The translations under genes were made by a program, and so were the position numbers. The notes beneath the pieces were generated by a model. That model had not been told where the DNA came from. It made no database searches and saw only the letters and a list, made by a program, of their open reading frames with translations. DNA of 64,000 nt, taken from positions 1 to 64,000 of the forward strand of contig CAZFBD010000002.1 of the NCBI GenBank assembly GCA_964517125.1, given 5' to 3'. The stretch's first letter is position 1; the number at the start of each line of letters is the position of its first letter. The DNA is from SHLQ01 sp964517125 (GTDB taxonomy: Bacteria > Actinomycetota > Acidimicrobiia > Acidimicrobiales > SHLQ01). This document shows positions 32,235 to 40,460 of this stretch, one piece after another.

Positions 32235-32836
32235 TGGTTGAGCCCGTTCATGGTTGCCGACACCCCGTCGGTCACGATGCGTTCCACGGCGTCGGCTGCC
32301 TGCTCGATCGCGATGTCGAGCTCCACCCGGTCGGCCTTGCCGGGGCGCCGAAGCACATGATCCGAAACAGACTGTCGGCCGGGAGGACGGCCAATGCCGA
32401 TCCGAAGGCGAACGAAGTCGGCGGTGTGGATGTGCTGTTTGATGGACTTCAGGCCGTTGTGCCCGGCCAGTCCACCGCCTTCCTTCAGCTTGAGGCGGCC
32501 GACATCGAGATCGAGCTCGTCGTGGACCACGATGAGCCGAGTCATGTCGTCGATCCCGTGACGCTTCACCAGATCGCGGACCGAACGACCCGAATCGTTC
32601 ATGAAGGTCTGCGGGAAGGCCACGACAACCCGGGCGTCGCCCATGCGCAGCTCGGCGACGAGGGCGGCCTGTTTGGTGGCCTTGAGCCGGTCACTGCGGC
32701 GCTCAGCGAGCACCTCGACGACCTCGGCACCCACATTGTGTCGGGTGCCGGCATAGTCCTCGCCCGGGTTCCCCAGACCGACCACAAGAAGATCGGCCGG
32801 GGTTCCCGTGCGAGCGTTGTTCTTTCGGCTGAACAC
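32231..32836 (-). CDS. pth: Peptidyl-tRNA hydrolase
   Basis: This 201-residue protein has VVGLGNPGEDYAGTRHNVG (the catalytic His is in TRHNVG), FPQTFMNDSGRSV, VVHDELDLDVGRLKLKEGGG (catalytic Asp) and AGHNGLKSI. It cleaves peptidyl-tRNAs released from stalled ribosomes. It lies between rplY and mfd, the conserved actinobacterial order, with a GTGA overlap into mfd. Confidence 0.96.
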   Translation of the reverse strand: MFSRKNNARTGTPADLLVVGLGNPGEDYAGTRHNVGAEVVEVLAERRSDRLKATKQAALVAELRMGDARVVVAFPQTFMNDSGRSVRDLVKRHGIDDMTRLIVVHDELDLDVGRLKLKEGGGLAGHNGLKSIKQHIHTADFVRLRIGIGRPPGRQSVSDHVLRRPGKADRVELDIAIEQAADAVERIVTDGVSATMNGLNQ

Positions 32837-32871
32837 GACGCGGCGCTCAGCTGATCCGGGTGAGCGACGAC

Positions 32872-33531
32872 TCAGGAGTCGTCGTCGGAGCCTTCGGCAT
32901 CGGCGGCTGGAGCTTCGCCCTCTTCGCCCTCGGCAGCTTCCGCTGCTTCTTCCTCGCGCATGGCCTCGAGGGTGGAGCGGGTGACGAGTGCCGACGCAAC
33001 CGCGTCTTCAGGATCGAGATCGGTGGTGACACCTTCAGGAAGAGCAACCTCGCCGACCTTGATGGACTCGCCGACCTCGAGCTCGCTGATGTCGACGGTG
33101 ATCTCGGTGGGGATCGCGTTGGGCTTGGAGTTCACCGACATGGAGAACATTGCCTGATCGACCATGCCCGACACCTGGGTGACGTTGCGGGCTTCACCGA
33201 TGAGAATGAGCGGCACGTCCACGGTGACCATGGCGTTGGCGTCGATTCGGATGAAGTCGACGTGGGTGACGTCGCGGCGCACCGGGTGGCGCTGGATTTC
33301 CTTGATGATCGACAGCTGTGTTTCTCCGTCGATGTTGAGCTGAATCAGGGCGTTCACACCGGCGTCGGTGGTGAGTGCCTTGCGAAGAGCGGTCCATTCG
33401 ACCGAGATCGAGACCGGTTCCTCGCCCAGGCCGTACACAACGGCTGGGACCTGGCCGGCTGCACGCAGGCGCCGGCTGGATCGGGTTCCGGTCTCGCGAC
33501 CGAGGTTTGCAGTGAGAAGTAGCTCGTCCAT
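32872..33531 (-). CDS. rplY: Ribosomal protein bL25, CTC form
   Basis: This 219-residue L25/TL5/CTC protein has a 5S-rRNA-binding domain (TGTRSSRRLRAAGQVPAVVYG, HPVRRDVTHVDFIRI), a beta C-terminal domain (VGESIKVGEVALPEGVTT) and an acidic tail rich in Glu/Ala after residue 190. The ATG at 33531 has AAGGA seven bases upstream, whereas the longer frame upstream lacks coding sense. It is the first gene of the rplY-pth-mfd-mazG run and is divergent from the M50 protease gene. Confidence 0.94.
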   Translation of the reverse strand: MDELLLTANLGRETGTRSSRRLRAAGQVPAVVYGLGEEPVSISVEWTALRKALTTDAGVNALIQLNIDGETQLSIIKEIQRHPVRRDVTHVDFIRIDANAMVTVDVPLILIGEARNVTQVSGMVDQAMFSMSVNSKPNAIPTEITVDISELEVGESIKVGEVALPEGVTTDLDPEDAVASALVTRSTLEAMREEEAAEAAEGEEGEAPAADAEGSDDDS

Positions 33532-33627
33532 GACGCCATCCTTCATCCAAGAGTTGAGTTGTTGACCTGTTGAGGATACCGGGAGCATCGAGGAATTTCG
33601 CGTGTCGACCCGACGTTGAACGGGAGC

Positions 33628-34503
33628 ATGAATGACTCCATCCGTCTCGGTCGAATCCAGGGCATTCCGGTTGGTCTGCACTGGAGCATCTTCGTGTTCG
33701 CCGCCGTCGTGGCCACCAACCTCGCCAGCTTCTTCTTCCCCACCTTCGCCCCCGGCCTCTCGGCCCCGGTGTACCTGCTGGCGGGCGCCGCAGCCGCGGT
33801 GCTGTTGTCTCTGTCCATCCTTGCGCACGAGTTCGGCCATGCCCTCGTGGCCCGTCGACATGGTGTCGGAACGAGCGGCATCACGCTGTGGATGTTGGGC
33901 GGAGTGGCCCGCCTCACCGATCAACCGAGGACTCCCAGGCACAGTTTCAACATTGCGGTTGCCGGCCCGATCGTGAGCGTTGCGATTGCGGCTGCTGCTG
34001 GGCTGAGCGCGATTGGAGCCTTCGCTGTGAGCCTTCCGGCCATCATCGTGGCCACGCTCGGCTACCTCGGGGTCATCAACCTGGGGCTTGCTGTCTTCAA
34101 CATGTTGCCAGCACTTCCGCTCGATGGCGGCCGGGCGCTACAGGCCTGGAAGTGGCATCGCAATGGCGACCGGGAGGTTGCCACGGTGGAAGCGGCGGTC
34201 ATCGGTCGACGTGCCGGATTCGCGTTGAGCGCAATCGGCCTTGTGCAGCTGTTCTCGGGCGCCGGCAACGGATTGTTCACGATTGGTCTGGGCCTGTTCG
34301 TGGCGATGCAGGCCAACGGCGAACGCCGCAGGGCCGAACATGCAATCGCCATGCGCAATCGGCCGGCTCCCGCGTTCGACCCGATGACCATCCTTCGCAC
34401 CATCATGCAAGGGCCGGCGCCTGCGGGCGCTCAGCCAGCTCGGCCGCCCGCTCCCGCCGACCTCATCGTGATCGACCCCGACGACGTCCGTCGAACCCGA
34501 TAG
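33628..34503 (+). CDS. Site-2 protease-like M50 membrane metallopeptidase
   Basis: This 291-residue multi-pass membrane protein has the zinc motif HEFGH (in LSILAHEFGHALVARRHG) and the second motif NMLPALPLDGGRALQAW, which supplies the Asp ligand. Five or six hydrophobic helices are visible, and the tail is proline-rich. Such Rip3/SpoIVFB-like enzymes cleave within membranes, often to free regulators. It lacks the CBS domains of Rip3. The ATG at 33628 is preferred to an in-frame TTG at 33616. It converges on prs. Confidence 0.88.
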   Translation: MNDSIRLGRIQGIPVGLHWSIFVFAAVVATNLASFFFPTFAPGLSAPVYLLAGAAAAVLLSLSILAHEFGHALVARRHGVGTSGITLWMLGGVARLTDQPRTPRHSFNIAVAGPIVSVAIAAAAGLSAIGAFAVSLPAIIVATLGYLGVINLGLAVFNMLPALPLDGGRALQAWKWHRNGDREVATVEAAVIGRRAGFALSAIGLVQLFSGAGNGLFTIGLGLFVAMQANGERRRAEHAIAMRNRPAPAFDPMTILRTIMQGPAPAGAQPARPPAPADLIVIDPDDVRRTR

Positions 34504-34536
34504 CGGGCCGTCCCGACGGCTGAAGCTCCGATTGGC

Positions 34537-35520
34537 TCAGGCCTGGTTGTAGCCGCCGAAGATCTCCGAGACGGTCGTGTCGCGGAACACGGCATCGATC
34601 GCCTTGGCGATGATCCCGGCAACGGAGAGCACAACGATCTTGTCGAACTGCTTCTCCGGAGGCAGCGGCAGCGTGTTCGTGACAACGACCTGCTCGATGG
34701 ACGAGTTCTTGAGCCGGTCCACGGCAGGGCCCGAAAGCAGCGGATGTGTCGTGGCCGCAATGACCGACCGAGCGCCGCGCTCGGTGAGTTGCTCGGCCGC
34801 AGCCACGATCGTGCCGCCGGTATCGATCATGTCGTCGATGAGCACGCAGACCTTGCCGTCGACCTCGCCCACGACGTCCTTGGCTTCGACGACGTTCTTG
34901 TGCTCGACGCTCCGACGCTTGTGGACGATGGCGAGCGAGGCACCCAGCTGATTGGCGTACCGTTCGGCGACCTTCACGCGACCGGCATCGGGAGAGACCA
35001 CCACGAGGTCTTCGCCACTGATGGAGCGAAGGTGGTCGACCAGCACGGGCATGGCGGTGAGGTGATCGACCGGCCCGTCGAAGAAGCCCTGAATCTGACC
35101 CGAGTGCAGATCGACGCTGATGATGCGATCGGCACCGGCAACCTTGAACATGTTTGCGACCATCTTGGCCGTGATGGGTTCGCGGCCAGATGACTTTCGG
35201 TCCTGGCGGCCGTATCCGTAGAAGGGTGCAATCGCCGTGATGCGCTTGGCGGAGGCCCGCTTTGCGGCGTCGACCATGACGAGGTGTTCCATGATGGCGT
35301 CGTTGACGCTCGCTCCGTCCCAGGCGGTGTGCGTGTTCATGATGAACACATCGCTGCCTCGGACAGACTCGTTGAAGCGGCAGTGAATCTCGCCGTTGGC
35401 GAATTCGGCCACGTTGGCCTCCCCGAGGCCAAGGTCCAACTCGGCGGCCACCTCGTTGGCGAGCGCCTGTGTGGCTCGGCCGGCATAGATCGCCAGCTTC
35501 TTCTTCGTTACCTGCTCCAT
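34537..35520 (-). CDS. prs: Ribose-phosphate pyrophosphokinase
   Basis: This 327-residue PRPP synthetase has FANGEIHCRFNESVRGSDVF, PFYGYGRQDRK, DLHSGQIQGFF (metal and substrate), VSPDAGRVKVAERYANQLGA and the PRPP-binding VLIDDMIDTGGTI. It makes PRPP from ribose 5-phosphate and ATP for nucleotide, His and Trp synthesis. The ATG at 35520 begins MEQVTKKKL. It follows the GlmU-like gene by 56 bp on the same strand; glmU-prs is the normal actinobacterial order. Confidence 0.96.
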   Translation of the reverse strand: MEQVTKKKLAIYAGRATQALANEVAAELDLGLGEANVAEFANGEIHCRFNESVRGSDVFIMNTHTAWDGASVNDAIMEHLVMVDAAKRASAKRITAIAPFYGYGRQDRKSSGREPITAKMVANMFKVAGADRIISVDLHSGQIQGFFDGPVDHLTAMPVLVDHLRSISGEDLVVVSPDAGRVKVAERYANQLGASLAIVHKRRSVEHKNVVEAKDVVGEVDGKVCVLIDDMIDTGGTIVAAAEQLTERGARSVIAATTHPLLSGPAVDRLKNSSIEQVVVTNTLPLPPEKQFDKIVVLSVAGIIAKAIDAVFRDTTVSEIFGGYNQA

Positions 35521-35576
35521 GCGGCCCTCACCAGCTTCCACCGGCGGCATTCGTGCGCACCGTGGCCCGTCTTCGA

Positions 35577-36626
35577 CTATACGGTTTCACCCATCGGCGG
35601 GCTACCAAGCACGCTGAAGGGTTCCAGCTTCGAGTGTGCAGGAATCTCGGTGTTCCGCACCACCACATGGGCCGCCCGGACGCCAGCACCAATGGATGCG
35701 TCGACGATCTGACTGTTCGGCCCAAGGACCGTGCCATCGCCAACTTCGGTCGACCCCTGCAACACGGTTCCCGGAAGAACCTGTACACCCTGGCCAAGGG
35801 TGACCGCTGCATCGATCGACACCTGGCGGGGATCGGGAATGGAAACGCCGCGCTCGACCCAATTGTCGACGATGCGATCCCGCAGCTTCATCTCGATGGG
35901 GGCACGTGCGGCGTGCGAGGAGATCTGCCAGACGGGTTCGTCGCGCGGCACGTCGTGCACATGGTGCCCGGCCGAACGCAGGGCCTCGACGGCATCGACC
36001 ACGAGCGGTTGACTCCGCCAGCCCCTGGGGGTGACCCGGCGGAGCGCTGGGGCAAGGAGCGACGCTCGAACAACGGCGATGGCGGCGGTGTCGTCGGACC
36101 AGCTCTTGCGTTGTTCGTGGGTCGACGTGACGTTGCCGACCTCGTCGATCGTCACCGTCGGCTCGCTGTCGGGTGTGCTGACGGAACCACCTGAGGAACC
36201 GAGCAGCGTCGCCGATGCCCCGCTGCTCACGTGGTCGGCGATGAGTGCCCGCAGCTCTCGGGCGTCGATCTGTGGAGCCGTCCCGGACAGCAACAACAGA
36301 TGGCTGTTGTCGCTGAGGACGAGTTCTCCCCCCAGACGTTCGATGGCAAGGGCGATCGTGTCGACGCCATCGAGGCCGTCGGGGGTGACGATGTCGATCA
36401 GTGCGTTGTCGGTCCGCCGGGCGAGCTCGGTTCGGACGCCGATGCCGGGTTCGTCGCCGACCAGTGCGATGCGACGAACCGATGCCCCGATTGCTGCGTC
36501 GACAACCCAGCCGAGCACGGACCGGCCCGCGATGGGCGCCAGCGGATCGGTGGGTGTTCGAGTCTGCTTGGCGGTGCGGGTCGGAGTTGGTCCGAGCACC
36601 AGGGCAGCAACCTGGGTGCGATCCAT
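35577..36626 (-). CDS. Degenerate GlmU-like protein at the glmU locus
   Basis: This 349-residue protein has a nucleotidyltransferase-like N-terminal part and a short left-handed beta-helix (about 265-345: VSIDAAVTLGQGVQVLPGTV, VGDGTVLGPNSQIVDASIG). Position between tRNA-Gln and prs is that of glmU. However, the UTP-binding signature LAAGxGTRM is replaced by LGPTPTRTA (residues 10-18), the Mg-binding Asp of the SGD/YGD-x-P loop is Thr (LSGTAPQI), and the VNNR-type Asn is not found. The beta-helix stops before the acetyltransferase active site, against about 460-490 residues in normal GlmU. Both known GlmU reactions therefore look lost. It may be regulatory, have a new role, or be a diverged enzyme. 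Confidence 0.75.
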   Translation of the reverse strand: MDRTQVAALVLGPTPTRTAKQTRTPTDPLAPIAGRSVLGWVVDAAIGASVRRIALVGDEPGIGVRTELARRTDNALIDIVTPDGLDGVDTIALAIERLGGELVLSDNSHLLLLSGTAPQIDARELRALIADHVSSGASATLLGSSGGSVSTPDSEPTVTIDEVGNVTSTHEQRKSWSDDTAAIAVVRASLLAPALRRVTPRGWRSQPLVVDAVEALRSAGHHVHDVPRDEPVWQISSHAARAPIEMKLRDRIVDNWVERGVSIPDPRQVSIDAAVTLGQGVQVLPGTVLQGSTEVGDGTVLGPNSQIVDASIGAGVRAAHVVVRNTEIPAHSKLEPFSVLGSPPMGETV

Positions 36627-36678
36627 CTCTCCATTGTTATCGCTTCCGGGCAAGCCACGTGAAGCCAAGCGGATTGAG

Positions 36679-36751
36679 CTGGCCGGGCAGGGATCGAACC
36701 TGCGACCTCCTGGACCAAAACCAGGCGTTCTGCCAATTGAACTACCGGCCA
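36679..36751 (-). tRNA. tRNA-Gln (anticodon TTG)
   Basis: This is a 73-nt cloverleaf on the minus strand. The acceptor stem is TGGCCGG/CCGGCCA, and the D arm is GTTC..GAAC. The anticodon stem CCTGG/CCAGG holds the loop TTTTGGT with TTG at positions 34-36, and the T arm is GCAGG-TTCGATC-CCTGC. The discriminator base is G and CCA is not encoded. A glutamine tRNA upstream of glmU is the usual actinobacterial arrangement. Confidence 0.96.
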
Positions 36752-36809
36752 AGGTGTTCGTTCGTCAGCGTAGCGCCCACAGCTGTACGGCATGCGGGCG
36801 GACGCGCAA

Positions 36810-36831
36810 CCGGCCCGCTTGCGCGGGCCGG
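36810..36831 (-). terminator. Hairpin between bS22 and tRNA-Gln
   Basis: CCGGCCCGC and GCGGGCCGG form a perfect 9-bp stem with the loop TTGC. It lies 29 bp after the bS22 stop on the minus strand, before the tRNA gene. No T-run is present. Confidence 0.6.
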
Positions 36832-36860
36832 AAATCGACTCGATTGTGCTGTGACGAGGC

Positions 36861-36959
36861 CTAGCGGCCGCGCTGCCGCTGCGCTCGCGTGCGCTTCAAC
36901 ATCTTGCGATGCTTCTTCTTGCGCATGCGCTTCCGGCGTTTCTTGACAAGAGATCCCAT
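36861..36959 (-). CDS. Small ribosomal protein bS22 (AURKAIP1/Cox24-type)
   Basis: This 32-residue, extremely basic peptide starts MGSLVKKRRKRMRKKKHRK and ends RQRGR. It matches the small protein found bound to mycobacterial 30S subunits near the decoding centre (bS22), known from the AURKAIP1/Cox24 C-terminal domain. The Met-Gly-Ser-[LV]-[IV/V]-Lys-Lys-Arg-Arg start is diagnostic. It is a marker of high-GC actinobacteria. Confidence 0.93.
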   Translation of the reverse strand: MGSLVKKRRKRMRKKKHRKMLKRTRAQRQRGR

Positions 36960-37046
36960 AACGGCGGTCACGATACCGCCTCGGTGGCCGCTCGCAACAG
37001 CTCGCCCGGAACTTCGGAACGAAACCGGTGACAGAGGTGCGCGGTG

Positions 37047-37772
37047 CTACAGCGACAGATCGGCCGGCCGGGTGCGCACAACCCGTCCCGCCTTCGGGAA
37101 CGCACCCTCCACAAACCACGAGCTTCCGCTCCCGGCCAGCATGGGTGTCTGACCGGTGCTGTTTCCGAGCGCATCTCGAGCAACGGCAAGCTCTGGGGCA
37201 ACGGCGAGCGCTGCCGCTTCAAGATCGTTGGGGCCGTCTGCTGTCGGTCCGCCGAGGTCGTCCCACTGGCGATACACGGCCGGGGTGGAGCAGTGGATGG
37301 CCGGTGTGACGAGGGTGAAGGTTCGGTCGACGAACGGAAGCGGCTCCACGACCTCACCCATGCCGCGGACCTGCGCCCGACCGCCAAGCAGGCAGAAGGC
37401 CACGTCGGCGCCGATCGAGGCCGCGCCAACAACGTCGTGGTAGCCGGCCCAGCGCAGCACGGCCGCCGCATCCGAAGAGCCGCCGCCGAGACCGGCCCCG
37501 GCTGGAATGTGTTTGGTCAGCTGCACTCCGGCGGAACGTCCCGCCAGCCGAAGCGCCCGGCTCACCAGGTTGTCGTGCGGGTCCAGATCGACAGGCGGAA
37601 TGGTGCTTTCCGACGTGAGAACGACGCCGTCGCCGTTCGGGTCGATCCGCAGATGGTCGAAGAAGTCGAGTGTCACCATCTCGGCGTCGATCAGATGCAG
37701 GCCGTCGGGCCGGACACCGGTCACTCGCAGCGAGACCGTGAGCTTGGCGGGGGCAAGGAGTTCGACGCTCAT
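37047..37772 (-). CDS. ispE: 4-diphosphocytidyl-2-C-methyl-D-erythritol kinase
   Basis: This 241-residue GHMP kinase starts LLAPAKLTVSLRVTGVRPDG. The glycine-rich ATP loop is PAGAGLGGGSSDAAAVLRW, DVAFCLLGGRA follows, and the third GHMP motif is MLAGSGSSWF. It phosphorylates CDP-ME in the non-mevalonate isoprenoid pathway. At 241 residues it is shorter than typical IspE (about 280-310), with compact loops but all three motifs. The ATG at 37772 overlaps the rsmA stop. The rsmA-ispE pairing is conserved. Confidence 0.93.
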   Translation of the reverse strand: MSVELLAPAKLTVSLRVTGVRPDGLHLIDAEMVTLDFFDHLRIDPNGDGVVLTSESTIPPVDLDPHDNLVSRALRLAGRSAGVQLTKHIPAGAGLGGGSSDAAAVLRWAGYHDVVGAASIGADVAFCLLGGRAQVRGMGEVVEPLPFVDRTFTLVTPAIHCSTPAVYRQWDDLGGPTADGPNDLEAAALAVAPELAVARDALGNSTGQTPMLAGSGSSWFVEGAFPKAGRVVRTRPADLSL

Positions 37773-38590
37773 GGGGCAGCATCCACCTGATTGGCCAGCG
37801 ATGCCCATGCGGACAGATCCAGCTCCTCGGCCCGTTGCGTGGGGTCCACGCCAGCTGCGGTGATCTGGTCTTCGGTCAAGAGCGGTTTGAGGACCCGCCG
37901 GAGCATCTTCCGACGCTGCCCAAAGCCTGCTTTGACCACCGTGGACAACGTTCGTTGATCGACCTGCACCGGCGGCTCGGCATGGCGGACGATCCGGACG
38001 AGGGCTGAATCGACTTTCGGCTTGGGCACAAAGACCGTCGGGGGCACGTGTGCGGGAATCGTGGCCACCCCGTGCAGCGCAACCAGGACCGACGGGATGC
38101 CGTAGGTGCGGGACCCAACCGTTGCGGCGAGGCGCTCTGCAACCTCGGTCTGCACGAGCACCAGAAGGGCTTCCACCCGAGGGACGTTCTCGAGAATGTC
38201 GATGATCAGCGTTGTGCCGATGTTGTACGGAAGGTTTGCCACCACGTGGACGGGTCCGCTGACATCGGCCAGCAGCGCATCCCAATCGACGGTCTGCGCA
38301 TCGGCTTCGATGATCCGGGCCGAATCCCCGACCACGTCCGTGGCGACAGCGGCCATGCCCGGGTCGACCTCGATCGCCACGACCTCGGCGCCGGTCTCCA
38401 CCAGCGCCAGCGTCAGCGATCCAAGCCCGGGTCCGATCTCGACCACGAAGTCACCCGGCCCGACCCCAGCGAGTTCCGCAATCCGACGAACGGTGTTTGG
38501 ATCGGCCACGAAGTTCTGGCCGAGCTCGCGACGTGCCGCCAGCCCGTGTTCTTCCAAGAGGCGATGCACCGTGGGACGGCTGTGGGTCAC
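37769..38590 (-). CDS. rsmA: 16S rRNA dimethyladenosine transferase
   Basis: This 273-residue protein has RRELGQNFVADPNTVRRIA, the SAM motif VVEIGPGLGSLTLALVE, VVAIEVDPGMAAV and the catalytic NLPYNIGTTLIID. The C-terminal helical domain has VPKPKVDSALVRI and KAGFGQRRKMLRRVL. It dimethylates A1518 and A1519 (E. coli numbering) of 16S rRNA late in 30S assembly. It starts with GTG 7 bp after the rpf stop and overlaps ispE. Confidence 0.96.
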   Translation of the reverse strand: MTHSRPTVHRLLEEHGLAARRELGQNFVADPNTVRRIAELAGVGPGDFVVEIGPGLGSLTLALVETGAEVVAIEVDPGMAAVATDVVGDSARIIEADAQTVDWDALLADVSGPVHVVANLPYNIGTTLIIDILENVPRVEALLVLVQTEVAERLAATVGSRTYGIPSVLVALHGVATIPAHVPPTVFVPKPKVDSALVRIVRHAEPPVQVDQRTLSTVVKAGFGQRRKMLRRVLKPLLTEDQITAAGVDPTQRAEELDLSAWASLANQVDAAP

Positions 38591-38597
38591 CGGATTC

Positions 38598-39590
38598 TCA
38601 GAGGAGATTCTTGCCGCAGATTGGCCACTGGTCCCATCCTCGCATGGCGTAGAGGGTGTAGGCCATCACGTCCTGCCAGCCGGGAGGCGCATCGATCGGG
38701 TCGATACCGACCAGGAACGGGTAGTGAATCCCCGAGACCCAGTCCCACGTCTGCTGACTGAACTGGTACGCGCCCCGGTACAGACCCGACGGGCTGATGG
38801 CGGCATAGTTGTGCGTGGACTCGCAGCGTCGCAAGGCATCCCACTGTGCAGCCGTGGGCCCACCCTCGGGGGGTGGAACACGTCCGTTCACCTGTGCGGG
38901 CGCTGCCGGGATCACCGGTTCAGTCGACTCCGGCTCGGGTTCGGGCTCTGGCTCGGGATCTGGTTCAGGCGCCGGCTCGGGTTCGGGTGCTGGCTCAGGA
39001 TCTGGTTCGGGTTCCGGCTCAGCGTCGGGGTCGGGCTCGGCATCGGGGTCGGGCTCCGGGTCGGGTGCAGGTTCCGCTCCGGGCTCTTCACCCGCGTCCG
39101 GATCGACGGGATCCTCGGGTTCGGGCTCCGGTGCCGGTTCGGGCTCGACCTCTGGTTCGGGTCCCGGGACCGTCGTTGGCGGGTAGACGACGTCGACATC
39201 GGGCAGGAGCGCCAGGTTGGTGTCCGACGGCGCATCAGCAACGAACGGCGCTGCCAGACCCTGCTCGACTGCGACGACACGGGCCGCCGCCCATTGCGAC
39301 GACAGCGAAGCGAGGGATGCGACGTTGGGCCGGGCCACGGTTGGCTTGGCCACAACATCGGCACCGGGAGCCGCCGTCGCAGGAATGTCTTCGACGGTTG
39401 CAGCTTCAAGGTTCAGTTCGGAGGTGACGTCGGGGTCCTCGATCGATTCGACGATGCCTTCGGCAGTCGACGGCGAATCGATCACCAGAAACGGGATCGC
39501 CAGAACAGCAACAAGACCGGCAAGGGCAACTCGCCATCGCTCATTGACTCTGCTTCGTTTCAGAACCCGATTCCCCTTACTGGCGAACAT
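38598..39590 (-). CDS. Rpf-like transglycosylase with acidic Pro-rich stalk
   Basis: This protein of about 330 residues has a basic N-terminus, a membrane/signal segment (WRVALAGLVAVLAIPFLVI) and a low-complexity region of Pro-Glu and Pro-Asp repeats (about 135-235). The C-terminal resuscitation-promoting-factor domain reads AAQWDALRRCESTHNY (Glu next to Cys as catalytic acid), LYRGAYQFSQQTWDWV and a final CGKNLL cysteine for the disulfide. Rpf enzymes cleave peptidoglycan and promote regrowth. The stalk probably spans the wall. The DUF348 and G5 domains of mycobacterial RpfB are absent. ATG 39590 is used; a GTG lies at 39602. Position next to rsmA is conserved. Confidence 0.88.
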   Translation of the reverse strand: MFASKGNRVLKRSRVNERWRVALAGLVAVLAIPFLVIDSPSTAEGIVESIEDPDVTSELNLEAATVEDIPATAAPGADVVAKPTVARPNVASLASLSSQWAAARVVAVEQGLAAPFVADAPSDTNLALLPDVDVVYPPTTVPGPEPEVEPEPAPEPEPEDPVDPDAGEEPGAEPAPDPEPDPDAEPDPDAEPEPEPDPEPAPEPEPAPEPDPEPEPEPEPESTEPVIPAAPAQVNGRVPPPEGGPTAAQWDALRRCESTHNYAAISPSGLYRGAYQFSQQTWDWVSGIHYPFLVGIDPIDAPPGWQDVMAYTLYAMRGWDQWPICGKNLL

Positions 39591-39708
39591 GGACAGGCGC
39601 ACAGAAAGGACGGACCCCTACGCGCGACCAGCAACGCTAGGAAGGTCTTCGATCCATTGCAACTTCATTCGGATCCCCGACCGCGCTACGCGCGATTCTG
39701 AAACGGGC

Positions 39709-40458
39709 TCAATCGAGCCCGTAGAAGTCCCGTGCGGTCGCCGACGTCGCCTCTGCAACCGTTTCGACCGGCATGTCGAGCAGACCGGCGACGGCTTCTC
39801 CGACGTGCACGACATTCGCTGGCCGGTTGGGCTTGCCTCGGTGCGGAACCGGAGCCAGGTACGGACTGTCGGTCTCGACCATGAGCCGCTCCAGCGGCGT
39901 CTGCCGTACGGCCTCCTGCAGGTCGGTGGCGTTCTTGAAGGTGACGATGCCGCTCACCGAAATGACGATGCCACGCTCGACTCCGGCGGCAGCTTCCTCG
40001 GGGCCTCCGGTGAAACAGTGAAAGACGGTTCGGCGGGGAACCCCACAGCCGTCGAGCACCTCGAACGTGTCATCCCAGGCCTCGCGGGTGTGGATGACAA
40101 GCGGCAGGTCGTGCGCATGGGCCAGTGCGATCTGTTCCTCGAACGCCACCCGCTGCACGTCCCTGGGTGAATGGTCGTAGTGATAGTCGAGACCGGCTTC
40201 GCCAATGGCCACCACCTTGGGAGCCGTGAGCAGCTCCTCCAGACCCGCAGTGCCCTCGGTGGCGTCGTGGGGGTGTACGCCTACCGTGGCGTGCACGCCG
40301 TCGTGGCGGGCAGCGACGGCGATGGCTTCGCGCGACCGTTCGGTTGTGACACCCACGGTGACCATCTGCTGCACACCAGCGGCACGGGCAGCTTCGACCC
40401 ACTCGTCGCCGTCCGTGCCTGCAGGGATGTGACAGTGATTGTCGATCCAGCTGACCAT
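39709..40458 (-). CDS. tatD: TatD family metal-dependent hydrolase
   Basis: This 249-residue TIM-barrel nuclease has DNHCHIP, VGVHPHDA, AIGEAGLDYHYDHSPRD, PLVIHTREAWDD, VFHCFTGG and VETDSPYLAPVPHRGKPN. Conserved His, Glu and Asp residues bind two metals. TatD enzymes are 3'-5' exonucleases or D-aminoacyl-tRNA-type hydrolases linked to DNA repair. It follows metG with 2 bp between stop and start. Confidence 0.94.
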   Translation of the reverse strand: MVSWIDNHCHIPAGTDGDEWVEAARAAGVQQMVTVGVTTERSREAIAVAARHDGVHATVGVHPHDATEGTAGLEELLTAPKVVAIGEAGLDYHYDHSPRDVQRVAFEEQIALAHAHDLPLVIHTREAWDDTFEVLDGCGVPRRTVFHCFTGGPEEAAAGVERGIVISVSGIVTFKNATDLQEAVRQTPLERLMVETDSPYLAPVPHRGKPNRPANVVHVGEAVAGLLDMPVETVAEATSATARDFYGLD

Positions 40459-40460
40459 GG

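Noticed and set aside
38809..39186. A plus-strand frame rich in Gly-Ser repeats
   Set aside because: It is the complement of the Pro-Glu/Pro-Asp stalk of the rpf gene; low complexity on one strand creates it on the other.
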